From NCBI RefSeq assembly GCF_047607725.1, contig NZ_JBLKSS010000140.1, forward strand, positions 1-15,619: a stretch of DNA of 15,619 nucleotides, read 5' to 3'. This stretch comes from JBLKSS01 sp047607725 (GTDB taxonomy: Bacteria; Pseudomonadota; Gammaproteobacteria; Enterobacterales; Enterobacteriaceae). Shown piece by piece: positions 1 to 8,555 of the stretch (positions are counted from its first letter, which is position 1; every line of letters starts with the position of its first letter). Position numbers and translations under genes: made by a program. A model generated the notes under the pieces. That model made no database searches, had not been told where the DNA came from, and saw only the letters and a program-made list of their open reading frames with translations.

Positions 1-141
1 TATACGCTGATCGGCAGTTGCAAACTGAACGGCGTGGAGCCGGAAGCGTATCTGCGCCATGTGCTGGCGATTATCGCGGATCATCCCATCAATAAAATCA
101 AAGAGCTCCTGCCGTGGAACCTCACCATCCCTGCTGAATAA
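1..141 (+). CDS. IS66-family transposase TnpC, C-terminal 46 residues (partial at window edge)
   Basis: Reading frame 1 gives 46 residues and a TAA stop at 139-141. The peptide contains SCKLNGVEPEAYLRHVL, then IADHPINKIKELLPWNL, and ends TIPAE, which is the characteristic C-terminal tail of IS66 TnpC (DDE transposase). In the family this end follows the catalytic domain and is read as the last segment of the protein. The 5' part, with the catalytic residues and the companion tnpA and tnpB genes, would lie to the left of the window. No lesion is visible in the part present. The stop falls 30 bases inside the IS end, which is normal spacing for the family. Confidence 0.85.
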   Translation, partial: YTLIGSCKLNGVEPEAYLRHVLAIIADHPINKIKELLPWNLTIPAE

Positions 142-171
142 CTGTCAATACGGCGCTGGGCGTACGCTTAC
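1..171 (+). mobile_element. Right end of an IS66-family insertion sequence
   Basis: The stretch holds the 3' end of an IS66 transposase gene followed by a short untranslated tail. It ends in the terminal inverted repeat at about 142-171, whose inward reading begins GTAAGCGTACGCCC, as IS66 elements do. The repeat ends at 171, and glgX coding sequence resumes directly at 172, so the outer boundary can be placed to the base. IS66 elements make 8-base target duplications. The adjacent 8 bases at 172-179 are the predicted copy, but the other copy lies outside the window. Confidence 0.85.
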
Positions 172-1009
172 ACAGCACCGGCCCGAACCGATCCAGTTCC
201 GCGCTGTGGTTGAACACCACATCCAGCAGGACCTCAATGCCGGCACCGTGCAGCGCCAGCACCATATCGCGGAATTCGTTCAGCGCGCTTTGCCCCTGCT
301 GGCCCGCGGTATAAGCGGGTTCCACCACGCAGGGGGCCAGCACGTTATAGCCCTAGTAATTAGACAGCGCCTGGCGCTGCAGCCGCTGCTCATGGGCATG
401 CTGCTGCACCGGCAACAATTCAACGGCGGTAATGCCGAGGGAGCGTAGGTACGCCAACATATGCGGATGAGCCAGGCCGGCATAGGTCCCGCGCAGCGCG
501 GCGGGGATGGCGGGGTGTAGCCGGGTGAGGCCGCGCACGTGGGCTTCATAGATCACCGTTTTCCCCCAGGGCACCGCCGGCGGCGTATCGCCGTGCCAGT
601 CATAATCGAGCGCCACCACCCGGCATTTGGGAACATAGGGCGCACTGTCGGTGGGATCTGGCTGCTAGCCCGCGTCCAGCAGCGCCGGATGGTCGCCGAC
701 CTCCCCTTCCAGCACGTAAGCGCAGGGATCGATAACCAGTTTCGCCGGATTGAAACGGTGGCTATCGCCGGGGGCAAAAGGGCCATGGAGCCGGAAACCG
801 TAGCGCAGGCCCGCACCGGCGCCGGCCAGATGGCCGTGCCAGCGATCGCCGCTGCGGCCGGGTAATTCCCACTGCTGCTCGCCGCCCTGCTCATCGAATA
901 CGCACAGCACCACCCGCTCTGCATGGGCGGAAAAAAGGCAGAAATTGACGCCGGCGCCGTCAATACGGGCGCCAAGGTACTCAGGGGACCCCGCCGTCAG
1001 CGCCGTCAT
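172..1009 (-). pseudogene. glgX: Glycogen debranching enzyme GlgX, 5' part only, two in-frame stops, truncated by IS66
   Basis: The family cleaves alpha-1,6 branches of phosphorylase-limited glycogen (about 657 residues in E. coli). The start ATG at 1009 overlaps the glgB stop as ATGA. The N-terminal carbohydrate-binding part is recognisable (GVNFCLFSAHAERV, HRFNPAKLVIDPC), followed by the start of the GH13 barrel (KTVIYEAHVRGLT, GITAVELLPV, LLDVVFNHSAELDR). All of it lies in one frame, interrupted by TAG at 665-667 and TAG at 353-355. The second replaces the Trp of the NYWGYN motif (TGG to TAG). The reading stops at the IS66 end after about 279 codons, so the whole catalytic core is missing. 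This is clearly a dead gene. The rest of the operon (glgC, glgA, glgP in E. coli) cannot be seen. Confidence 0.93.
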
Positions 1010-3195
1010 TCCCCCTCCCGCAGCAAAAAGAGGGTCGCCAGCGGCGGCAACGTCAGAGACAGAGAATAGCCGTGGTAATGCCAGGGGACCGGCTCACTGT
1101 GAATTTCGCCCTGATTCCCCGTATTACTACCATTGTAATAACCCGAGTCGGTGTTCAGCACCTCATGCCAACGGCCGCCGTGGGGGACGCCAATGCGATA
1201 ACCTTGGCGCGGCACCGGGGTAAAATTAGTGACCACCAGCATTTCATTGCCGGCGTTGTCGCGGTGCAGGAAGGTAAATACCGAGTTTTCTTGGTCGTCA
1301 GACACCAGCCACTGAAAGCCGGAAAACGTATAATCGCACTCGTAGAGCGGCGGATGACTGCGATAGCATTGATTCAAATCGCGCACCAGCCGCTGCACGC
1401 CGGCATGGTAACCGCTTTCATCGTCCAGCAAATGCCAGTCCAGGCTAATATCGTGGTTCCATTCTCGCCGCTGGGCAAATTCGTTACCCATAAACAGCAG
1501 CTTCTTACCAGGATGGCCCCACATAAAGCCGTAATAGGCGCGCAGATTGGAGAACTTTTGCCAATCGTCGCCGGGCATACGTCCCAGAATGGACCCTTTG
1601 CCATGCACCACCTCATCGTGGGACAGCGGCAGCACAAAATTCTCGCTGTAGGCATAGACCATGCTGAAGGTCATTTGATGATGATGGTATTTGCGATGCA
1701 CCTGATCGAGCTGCATGCATATAGTGCAGCGTGTCGTTCATCCAGCCCATATTCCATTTATAATGGAACCCCAGCCCGCCGGCGTCCGGGTGACGCCGGA
1801 AAAAGAGGTGGACTCCTCCGCCACGGTGACCGCGCCGTCACGCTGCGTGCCGACGGTATGGTTGGTGTAGCGCAGAAAGGCGATGGCCTCCAGATTTTCA
1901 TTGCCGCCATAAAAGTTGGGCACCCACTCACCGGCGGCGCGGCTATAATCGCGGTAAATCATTGACTCCACCGCGTCGACCCGCAACCCGTCGAGGCCAT
2001 AACGTTCCAGCCAGAACAGCGCGTTGCCGGCCAGATAGTTACGCACTTCGTTACGACCGTAATTGTAAATCAGCGTATTCCAGTCCTGATGACGCCCTTC
2101 TTTCGGATCGGCGTATTCGTACAGCGCCGTGCCGTCAAATTGCGCCAGCCCGAACTCGTCGCTCGGGAAATGGCCCGGCACCCAGTCCAGCAGCACGTTC
2201 AGCCCGGCCTGATGGGCGGCAGCAATTAGCGTGCGAAAATCCTCCGGCGTGCCGAAGCGACGAGTCGGGGCATAAATGCCAAGGGGCTGATATCCCCAGC
2301 TGCCGTCAAAAGGGTGTTCATTAATCGGCAGCAATTCGATATGGGTAAAACCCATATACTTCACGTAGCCGACCAATTACTCCGCTAGCTCCAAATAACT
2401 GAGCCAGAAATTATTCTCGGCGTGGCGGCGCCAGGAGCCAAGATGCACTTCATAAATGGCGATAGGCTGGTTCATCGCATTGGCCTGGCGGCGTGCCGCG
2501 TCAGGCGGATCCACCGCCGGCGGCAATCCCCGCGTCAGCGACGCCGTGTCCGGACGCATCTGCGCCTCAAAAGCGTAGGGATCGGCTTTGAGCCGCGTCT
2601 GCCCGTGGCAATCGATGATTTCATATTTGTATAATTGGCCAAGGGTTACCGCCGGCAGAAATAATTCCCAGATGCCGTTTTCCCGCCGCTGGCGCATCGG
2701 ATGGCGGCGGCCATCTCAAAAATTAAACTCCCCGACCACCGAAACCCGCCGCGCGTTGGGCGCCCAAACGGCGAAACGCATGCCGGCGACGACGTCATCG
2801 AGAACTTCAGGATGTGCCCCCAGCCGTTCCCAGGGACGCAAATGGGTGCCTTCCGCCAATAACCAACTGTCAATATCCTGCAATAAAGGACCGAAACGAT
2901 AAGGATCCTCGATAAGATAAGTATGCTCATGCCAGGTGACGGCCAGTCGATAATGAAAAGGATTTTTACGCCGTGGAATCAGCGCGCTAAAACAGCCGCG
3001 CGGATCATCACAATTTAAATCTGTGACTCGGCGCCCATTTTTAGCCTCTATTACCGAGACCGCGCTGGCATCCGGCAATAACGCGCGTACCACCAAACCC
3101 GCCTCGGTTTGATGCATGCCCAATAAAGAAAACGGATCGGCATAATGGCCGGCCACCAGTGTGGTAATAACATCTTGGTCGGGATATCCTGCCAT
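1006..3195 (-). pseudogene. glgB: 1,4-alpha-glucan branching enzyme GlgB, four inactivating lesions
   Basis: GlgB makes alpha-1,6 branches in glycogen. The start ATG at 3195 is preceded by AGGAAG. The span of 2190 bases equals 729 codons plus stop, close to the 728 residues of E. coli. The N-terminal domains (AGHYADPFSLLGMH, FAVWAPNARRVSVVG) and the GH13 barrel (FTHIELLPINEHPFDGSWGY, LDGLRVDAVESMIYRDYSR, LPLSHDEVVHGK) are recognisable. The C-terminal part is also present. Lesions are TGA at 2716-2718, replacing Trp of the FNW motif; TAA at 2377-2379, replacing Gln; loss of one base (or four) near 1787; and a 4-base tandem duplication (ATGC twice) at 1713-1720. The last two cancel, so only about 70 bases are read in the wrong frame. 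This is an old pseudogene that kept its length, and it was first in the glgBX operon. Confidence 0.95.
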
Positions 3196-3789
3196 GTTTT
3201 CTTCCTTTGCTTACTCCATGAAATAAAAGGATATTGCAAAAAGATAAAGGGTTAAAACCTACCAGCCAGCACGCTCTCGCACCGTCAGCCGCGCGCGCGG
3301 CGGCACGTTGGCGGTTAACGTACGTGACAAGGGAGCAGAAAGTTTCCATACGAGAGACAATTACGACGAGAACGTAATCATGTAACTCTAAATAATAAGC
3401 ATAGACAAATGTTTACGGCGCGTTCAGGCTTTCTTAACGAAATTTTTTATTAACTATTAATCCTATGAAAAACTTAACTTCGCACAGTTAAATTTTTTAT
3501 CAGCCAAAAAAACACGTTGGCGACAGGTGTTGCATCAAACACAATGAATGACGGGCGCCCGCGGATCGCTAATCAACGGATGAGCGGAGAGTATCGCCGC
3601 GCTGGCCTGCGCCGATGACGGGAGATGCCGGCCATACTCTGGCGCGGGCGCGTCATGCGCGCCATCTTTCCTCATTGCGCTGGGACATTAAAATATCAGC
3701 CTACCTAAATCGCCGGCGCCCCATGGCGCTTAAAGTGCCACAGGCATTAGCCCGGCGCTGGTCGCGCATGGAGGCGGAAAACGAAAGCA

Positions 3790-3803
3790 GGGGGGGGGGG
3801 GGG
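3790..3803. repeat. Run of 14 G residues
   Basis: An uninterrupted poly-G tract in the asd-glgB gap. It lies in no recognised gene. Such tracts change length easily during replication and are also prone to sequencing error, so the exact count is uncertain. Confidence 0.9.
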
Positions 3804-3848
3804 CGTGCGCGAGTGGAAGTATACCCGGCGGCACGGCGAAAGGCGACT

Positions 3849-3882
3849 ATCCGCCCCTCGCATCACGCGTCGAGCGGCGGAT
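3849..3882 (-). terminator. Hairpin just after the asd stop, possible terminator
   Basis: Two bases after the asd stop the minus strand reads ATCCGCC, G, CTCG, a 10-base loop, CGAG, G, GGCGGAT. This forms a stem of 7 plus 4 pairs with one G-G mismatch. It is well placed to end the asd transcript, but no T run follows on the minus strand, so a classical Rho-independent terminator is not proved. Confidence 0.4.
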
Positions 3883-3883
3883 T

Positions 3884-4990
3884 TTAGTGAGATAACTGGC
3901 GTAGCATGCGGCGCAGGGGTTCGGCGGCGCCCCACAACAGCTGATCGCCGACGGTAAAGGCCGAAAGATACTCCGGCCCCATGTTCAATTTACGCAGCCG
4001 GCCGACCGGCGTTTTCAGCGTGCCGGTCACCGCCGCCGGCGTCAATTCCCGCATCGACAGTTCACGATCGTTAGGCACCACGGTCACCCAGTCATTATGG
4101 GTTGCCAGCAAACGTTCAATTTCCGCCAGCGGCACATCCTTCTTTAGCTTCAGCGTAAACGCCTGGCTATGGCAGCGTAGGGCGCCGATGCGCACGCACA
4201 GTCCATCCACCGGAATCGCCTGACGGGTGTTGAGAATTTTGTTGGTTTCCACCTGGCCTTTCCACTCTTCTCGGCTCTGGTCGTTTTCCAGTTGCTTATC
4301 AATCCAGGGGATCAGGCTACCAGCCAGCGGCACGCCAAAATTATCCGTCGGCAGGGTGCCGCTGTGGGTCAGCTCGGTGACCCGGCGCTCGATGTCCAGA
4401 ATGGCCGATGCCGGGTTTTGCAGCGGTTTGGCTACCGCGTCGTGCAATTGGCCCATTTGTACCAGGAGTTCACGCATATGGCGCGACCCGCCGCCGGATG
4501 CCGCCTGATAGGTGGCAACCGAGGCCCATTCCACCAAATCCTGGGCAAACAACCCACCCAGCGACATCAGCATCAGGCTCACGGTGCAGTTGCCGCCGAC
4601 AAACGTCTTGATGCCGTGATCCAGGCCCTGCTGGATCACCGACTGATTAACGGGATCGAGGATGATAATCGCGTCATCGCGCATACGCAGCGACGACGCT
4701 GCATCAATCCAATAGCCCTGCCAGCCGATTTCACGCAGCCGCGGATAGATTTCGTTGGTATAATCGCCGCCCTGGCAAGTGACGATAATGTCCAGCGCGC
4801 TGAGCGCCGCCAGATCCCGGGCATCCTGCAGCACGCCCTGCTGGCCGTTGACCGCCGGCGCGGGCTGACCATGTTGGGAGGTGGAAAAAAATACCGGGCG
4901 GATGGCGTCAAAATCGCGCTCTTCGGTCATGCGCTGCATCAGCACTGAACCGACCATACCGCGCCAGCCGATAAAACCAACGTTTTTCAT
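3884..4990 (-). CDS. asd: Aspartate-semialdehyde dehydrogenase
   Basis: This cytosolic enzyme reduces aspartyl phosphate to aspartate semialdehyde with NADPH, the common step to lysine, threonine, methionine and diaminopimelate. The protein has 368 residues (E. coli 367) and is alignable end to end. It shows the N-terminal NADP-binding GFIGWRGMVGS (5-15), the catalytic Cys135 in GGNCTVSLM, the substrate-binding region QAASGGGSRHMREL (162-175) and the catalytic His274 in RCHSQAF. The start ATG has AGGA nine bases upstream. There is no lesion, so the gene is probably under selection, since cell-wall synthesis depends on it. It is divergent from yhgN across 209 bases and lies upstream of the broken glgBX, as in E. 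coli. Confidence 0.97.
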   Translation of the reverse strand: MKNVGFIGWRGMVGSVLMQRMTEERDFDAIRPVFFSTSQHGQPAPAVNGQQGVLQDARDLAALSALDIIVTCQGGDYTNEIYPRLREIGWQGYWIDAASSLRMRDDAIIILDPVNQSVIQQGLDHGIKTFVGGNCTVSLMLMSLGGLFAQDLVEWASVATYQAASGGGSRHMRELLVQMGQLHDAVAKPLQNPASAILDIERRVTELTHSGTLPTDNFGVPLAGSLIPWIDKQLENDQSREEWKGQVETNKILNTRQAIPVDGLCVRIGALRCHSQAFTLKLKKDVPLAEIERLLATHNDWVTVVPNDRELSMRELTPAAVTGTLKTPVGRLRKLNMGPEYLSAFTVGDQLLWGAAEPLRRMLRQLSH

Positions 4991-5199
4991 GTTTAACTGT
5001 CCTGCCGTAGGGGGGGTGACAAACTATTACGCGTGCTCTTACTGCACAGCGTCAGCAGGATACACTCTGTCCACCATACAAAATGTGGCCGAAATGCCGC
5101 AAGTGAAATTATTCGATTTTAAGCCCTTTTTCAGCAGCGGCGCTTATACTCATCCCCTGCCGTTGCCGGGGCGCCGGCGCTGATGACGTCGAGGTAATA

Positions 5200-5793
5200 A
5201 TGAGTGAAATGATATCGGCCACCGTTTTATTATTTTTGATTATGGATCCCTTGGGCAATCTGCCGATATTCATGTCGGTGCTTAAACATCTGGAGCCGAA
5301 GCGGCGGCACGTTATCATCATCCGGGAGATGCTGATAGCGCTACTTCTGATGCTGATTTTTCTGTTTGCCGGCGAACATATTTTGTCGTTTCTCAGCCTG
5401 CGCACCGAAACGGTATCCATCTCCGGCGGCATTATTCTCTTTTTGATCGCTATCAAAATGATTTTTCCTTCCCAGGAAGGCAACAGTACCGGCCTGCCGG
5501 CGGGGGAAGAGCCGTTTTTGGTGCCGCTGGCGATCCCGCTGGTCGCCGGCCCCTCAATCCTGGCGGCGCTGATGCTGTTATCGCATCAATATCCACTACA
5601 AATCAACCATTTGGTCCTGGCTTTACTCATCGCCTGGGGTCTGTCGGTCGTCATCCTGATGCTGTCCAACGTCTTTTTGCGGTTGCTGGGGAGTAAAGGG
5701 GTCAACGCGCTTGAGCGGCTCATGGGGTTATTGTTAGTCATGATCTCGACTCAGATGTTCCTGGACGGCGTACGCGCCTATCTGCGCGTCTAG
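5200..5793 (+). CDS. yhgN: MarC-family inner membrane protein YhgN
   Basis: It has 197 residues, the same length as E. coli YhgN, and matches it throughout (LIMDPLGNLPIFMSVLKH near the N-terminus, SISGGIILFLIAIKMIFP, LPAGEEPF, VPLAIPLVAGP, ERLMGLLLVMISTQMFLDG). It is very hydrophobic, with about six membrane segments, so it is an integral inner-membrane protein. The MarC/YhgN/YchE family has no firmly established substrate; transport has been suggested. The start ATG follows GAGG at 5191-5194. The gene is intact, diverges from asd, and faces the gntT pseudogene. Confidence 0.93.
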   Translation: MSEMISATVLLFLIMDPLGNLPIFMSVLKHLEPKRRHVIIIREMLIALLLMLIFLFAGEHILSFLSLRTETVSISGGIILFLIAIKMIFPSQEGNSTGLPAGEEPFLVPLAIPLVAGPSILAALMLLSHQYPLQINHLVLALLIAWGLSVVILMLSNVFLRLLGSKGVNALERLMGLLLVMISTQMFLDGVRAYLRV

Positions 5794-5834
5794 GGATGGG
5801 AGGCAACATCGTCAATCATTAGGCCGGACGAGAC

Positions 5835-5864
5835 GACCGCCCGCTCAAGAAGCGGCAGGCGGTC
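5835..5864. terminator. Hairpin between convergent yhgN and gntT, possible terminator
   Basis: GACCGCC at 5835-5841 pairs with GGCGGTC at 5858-5864, and inside it CGCT pairs with AGCG, leaving a 3-base bulge. It sits 41 bases after the yhgN stop, between two convergent genes, where a two-way terminator would be expected. No T run follows on either strand, so support is structural only. Confidence 0.35.
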
Positions 5865-5930
5865 GATTGGCATAACCCGGCCTAGCGGGCAGACTGCCGG
5901 GCCGGACTGCGCGAGCGTAGGCGGTGAAGG

Positions 5931-7184
5931 TTAAATTACCATATTCAGCAGCAGACAGCCCACCAGGCCGCAGACCGCGATGATGGTTTCCAGCACCGAC
6001 CAGGAGCGGATAGTTTCACCGATGGTCAGGTTGAAATACTCCTTGAACAGCCAGAAGCCGGGATCGTTGACGTGGGAAAAGATCACGCTGCCGGAGCCGA
6101 CGGCGATAACCATCAGCTCGGGACTAACGCCGGTGGTGGCGATAAGTGGCGCGGCGATGGTCCAGGCGAGCAGCAGCGGAGAAATGGTGCTGCCTTCCAT
6201 CAGCGAGGCGATGTATTTATCCACGCCGCTGTCAACCAACACTTGTTTAAACGCCCCGCCGCCGCCGATGATCAACAGTATCATGGCGATGATTTTTATG
6301 GAATCGGTAATGGTACCCATTACTTCATCCATACTGCGGCCCCGATTAAGACCAAAGGTGAAAATGGCAATCAGCACCGCGATAAGCGTAGCCATAATGG
6401 GATCACCGAAGAACTCGGTGTAAGCCAAGATGGGATTGCCTGCCGGCAGCAGCATTTCGGTGATGGCGCGCAGCGCCATTAATACCACCGGCACCAGCGA
6501 AGTCCAGACGCTGACGGCAAAGCTCGGCATTTCCTGCTCGGTAAATTTTTTCGGATTGTACAGACCTTCCGGCACCGGCTTGTCGATATGGCGCAGAAAT
6601 TGCGAATACACCGGACCGGCCAGGATGACCGTCGGGATGGCGAGGATAGTGCCGTACAACAGGGTCTTACCCATATCGGCGTGGAAAATGGCGGCGATGG
6701 CGGTGGGGCCGGGGGGGGGCGGCAGGAAACCATGCGTCACCGACAGCGCGGCGGCCATCGGCACGCCTACGTAAAGCAGCGAGATACGCGCGTTGGCGGC
6801 GATGCTGAACACCAGCGGCAGCATCAGCACAAAACCAATCTCGTAAAACAGCACGAAACCGACGGTGAAGCCCGTTAATACCACCGCTCACTGAATATAG
6901 TGTTGACCAAATTTGTCGATAAGCGTGGTGGCGATACGTTGAGCCCCGCCGCAATCCGCCAGCAGTTTACCCAGCATGGCGCCGAAGCCCATGATCAGCG
7001 CCAGGCTACCGAGCGTGCCGCCTACGCCGTTTTTGATCGACCCGATGACTTTATTGACCGGCATGCCCTGCAGGACCCCTACCGCCAGCGCAACCAGGAT
7101 TAAGGCGATAAAACCGTTTAATTTGAAACGGATCATCAGGAGCAACAACAGTGCTACACCAATGGCAACAATAAAAAGTGGCAT
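5931..7184 (-). pseudogene. gntT: High-affinity gluconate/proton symporter GntT, nonsense codon and internal deletion
   Basis: GntT is an inner-membrane gluconate:H+ symporter of the GntP family. The sequence follows E. coli GntT (438 residues) rather than GntU, starting MPLFIVAIGV and ending VGCLLLNMVI. The ATG at 7184 is chosen because it matches the family start and has GGGGA upstream; an upstream ATG at 7220 would add 12 unrelated residues. Codon 99 (6888-6890) is TGA where the family has Trp (HIQWAVVLTG). Around 6150-6158 a block of 21 residues is missing, in frame, between two IAA repeats (AWTIAA joined to PLIATTG). The remaining 417 codons plus 21 give exactly 438. A 9-G run at 6711-6719 turns the family's PPHPGP into PPPPGP. 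The gene is inactive, since the deletion removes part of a membrane segment. Confidence 0.94.
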
Positions 7185-7271
7185 GATAATTCCCCAATGG
7201 ATATCTGTCCGGACCGGCATTTCGCGTGTCGGTCAATCGGTGATAGTCTTCAAATCATATCGTACGAGATG

Positions 7272-7301
7272 ATGTTATCGATATCATGATACCGGTAACA
7301 T
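7272..7301. promoter_or_regulatory. Two adjacent GntR-type operator palindromes upstream of gntT
   Basis: ATGTTATCGATATCAT (7272-7287) and ATGATACCGGTAACAT (7286-7301) are both near-perfect 16-base palindromes sharing two bases. Their ATGTTA/TAACAT half-sites and central CG fit LacI-family operators of the GntR type, which in E. coli repress gntT and gntKU without gluconate. They lie 88-117 bases before the gntT start. A TATGAT hexamer on the minus strand near 7250-7256 could be the -10 box. Both the regulator and the target are now broken. Confidence 0.65.
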
Positions 7302-7481
7302 CGCACGCTAAGGAATGCATGGGGGAACTATATTAGCGTTTTGGGAGCGGGATCATATTCTGACCCGGGGCGCAGGGCCAGAGACTTTCACCGCCCGGTT
7401 AGGATCAGGTATGGAGAAGAGCACCTCTATTGCCGCTAACGTTCGTGAGCGGCGACGTCACCTATCCGCGCTCCGGGGTTG

Positions 7482-8479
7482 TCAGATACTTTCGCCCGCC
7501 AGTAACGTGGAACCCACGTCGATTTGCCCATCGCCGCGCGGTTCACCCCGCAAGCGGGCCAGCAGGCAGTCGGCGCTCAGGCGCCCCATTTCCTCGCGGG
7601 GGGTGAGTACGCTGGCCAAGTGCGGATGGACTACCCGGGAGAAGTCGTGGCCGTGGAAGCCGGCGATCACCATCTTATCGGGTACGGCGATCCCCTGGCG
7701 CTGGCATTCAAATAGCGCGCCAATGGCCAGGTCGTCGTTGGTGCTGATGATACCGTTAATGCCGTGATACTCCCGCTGCGCCTGGCGCAGCAACTCCACG
7801 CCGGCGGTATAATTGGAGGAATCCGCCATCATGACGCTATATGCTGGCAGGCCGGCATCGCGCATGACTTGCTCATACCCCTGCTGTTTGATGGATTGTA
7901 CGCTCATCCTGCCGGGCGCCGAAGTACACCACCTGACGGTGTCCCCGCTCGATAATCAGACGGGTCATCTGCCGGGCCGCCTCGAAATTATCGAAACCCA
8001 CGGCCATATCCAGACAAGGTGAAACGCAATCCATGATCTCCACCACCGGGATGCCGGCCACTTCGATCATTTTCAGCGTGCGGGGAGTGTGATGGCGTTC
8101 GGACAGTATAAGGCCGTCAATATTATAAGACAGCAGCGAGGTCAGCCGTAGCTCTTCCAGCTCCGGTGAATAACCGTAGTGTGCCAGCATGGTCTGATAG
8201 CCGTTGGCATCGGTAACCTGTTCGATGCCGCGCAGGACTTCGGCGAAAACTTGGTTGGTCAGCGAAGGCAGTAGAACGCCGATAGTGCGGCTGGTAGCAT
8301 TGGAGAGAATATCCGGCGCCCGATTAGGAATATAGCCCAGCCTGTCAAGCGCCGCGGCAATTTTTGCCTGCAGCGCCTGGGGAAACCCGATCCGGATCGC
8401 GCAGATAGCGGCTTACCGTCATTTTGGTGACCCCAACCTGATCGGCAACATCCTGCAGTCCCGGCCTTTTTTTCTTCAT
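7482..8479 (-). pseudogene. gntR: LacI-family gluconate repressor GntR, two +1 frameshifts
   Basis: The family represses gluconate uptake and kinase genes and is released by gluconate. The start ATG at 8479 gives MKKKRPGLQDVADQVGVTKMTVSRYL, whose first 25 residues form the LacI-type helix-turn-helix. A one-base insertion in the GGGG run at 8379-8382 shifts the frame. The second part (GYIPNRAPDILSNATS, DGLILSERHHTPRTLKMIEVAG, VGFDNFEAARQM) then reads open. A second one-base insertion near 7893-7894 shifts to the third part (QQGYEQVMRDAGL, STNDDLAIGALFECQ, SVLTPREEMG). The total of 998 bases equals the 331 codons plus stop of E. coli GntR plus two bases. It is not functional. GGAGG lies 14 bases before the start, which is long. 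gntK, the usual next gene, is missing. Confidence 0.94.
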
Positions 8480-8555
8480 TATTAACTTGTTAACCTCCGC
8501 CGACGATTCAGCCAAGTTTAACAAAAAAAAGCATTGCCGAGTATTTTTATCCCGG

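Larger units (their letters stand above)
3196..3883. other. Gene-free stretch between asd and glgB (688 bases)
   Basis: No convincing gene was found on either strand. The open frames here have no recognisable protein and unnatural composition. About 3380-3520 is AT-rich (runs of A and T, for example around 3440-3475 and 3490-3515), and could hold the former glgB promoter on the minus strand, but I cannot pick a reliable -35/-10 pair. About 3540-3883 is GC-rich, with the 14-G run and a hairpin next to the asd stop. The length is large for this gene pair, which suggests either eroded sequence or a leader region. Confidence 0.5.

Noticed and set aside
1072..1965. Plus-strand open frame of 297 codons opposite glgB
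   Set aside because: It is antisense to the clearly recognisable glgB sequence and its protein is unrelated to any family. GC-rich genes often leave such shadow frames.
3615..3887. Plus-strand open frame of 90 codons in the asd-glgB gap
   Set aside because: It spans the 14-G run and the asd hairpin, is extremely Arg/Ala/Gly rich, has no ribosome site and resembles no family I know.
4991..5199. Lysine riboswitch or attenuator upstream of asd
   Set aside because: The 209-base divergent gap shows no conserved lysine-riboswitch elements or leader peptide rich in lysine that I could recognise.
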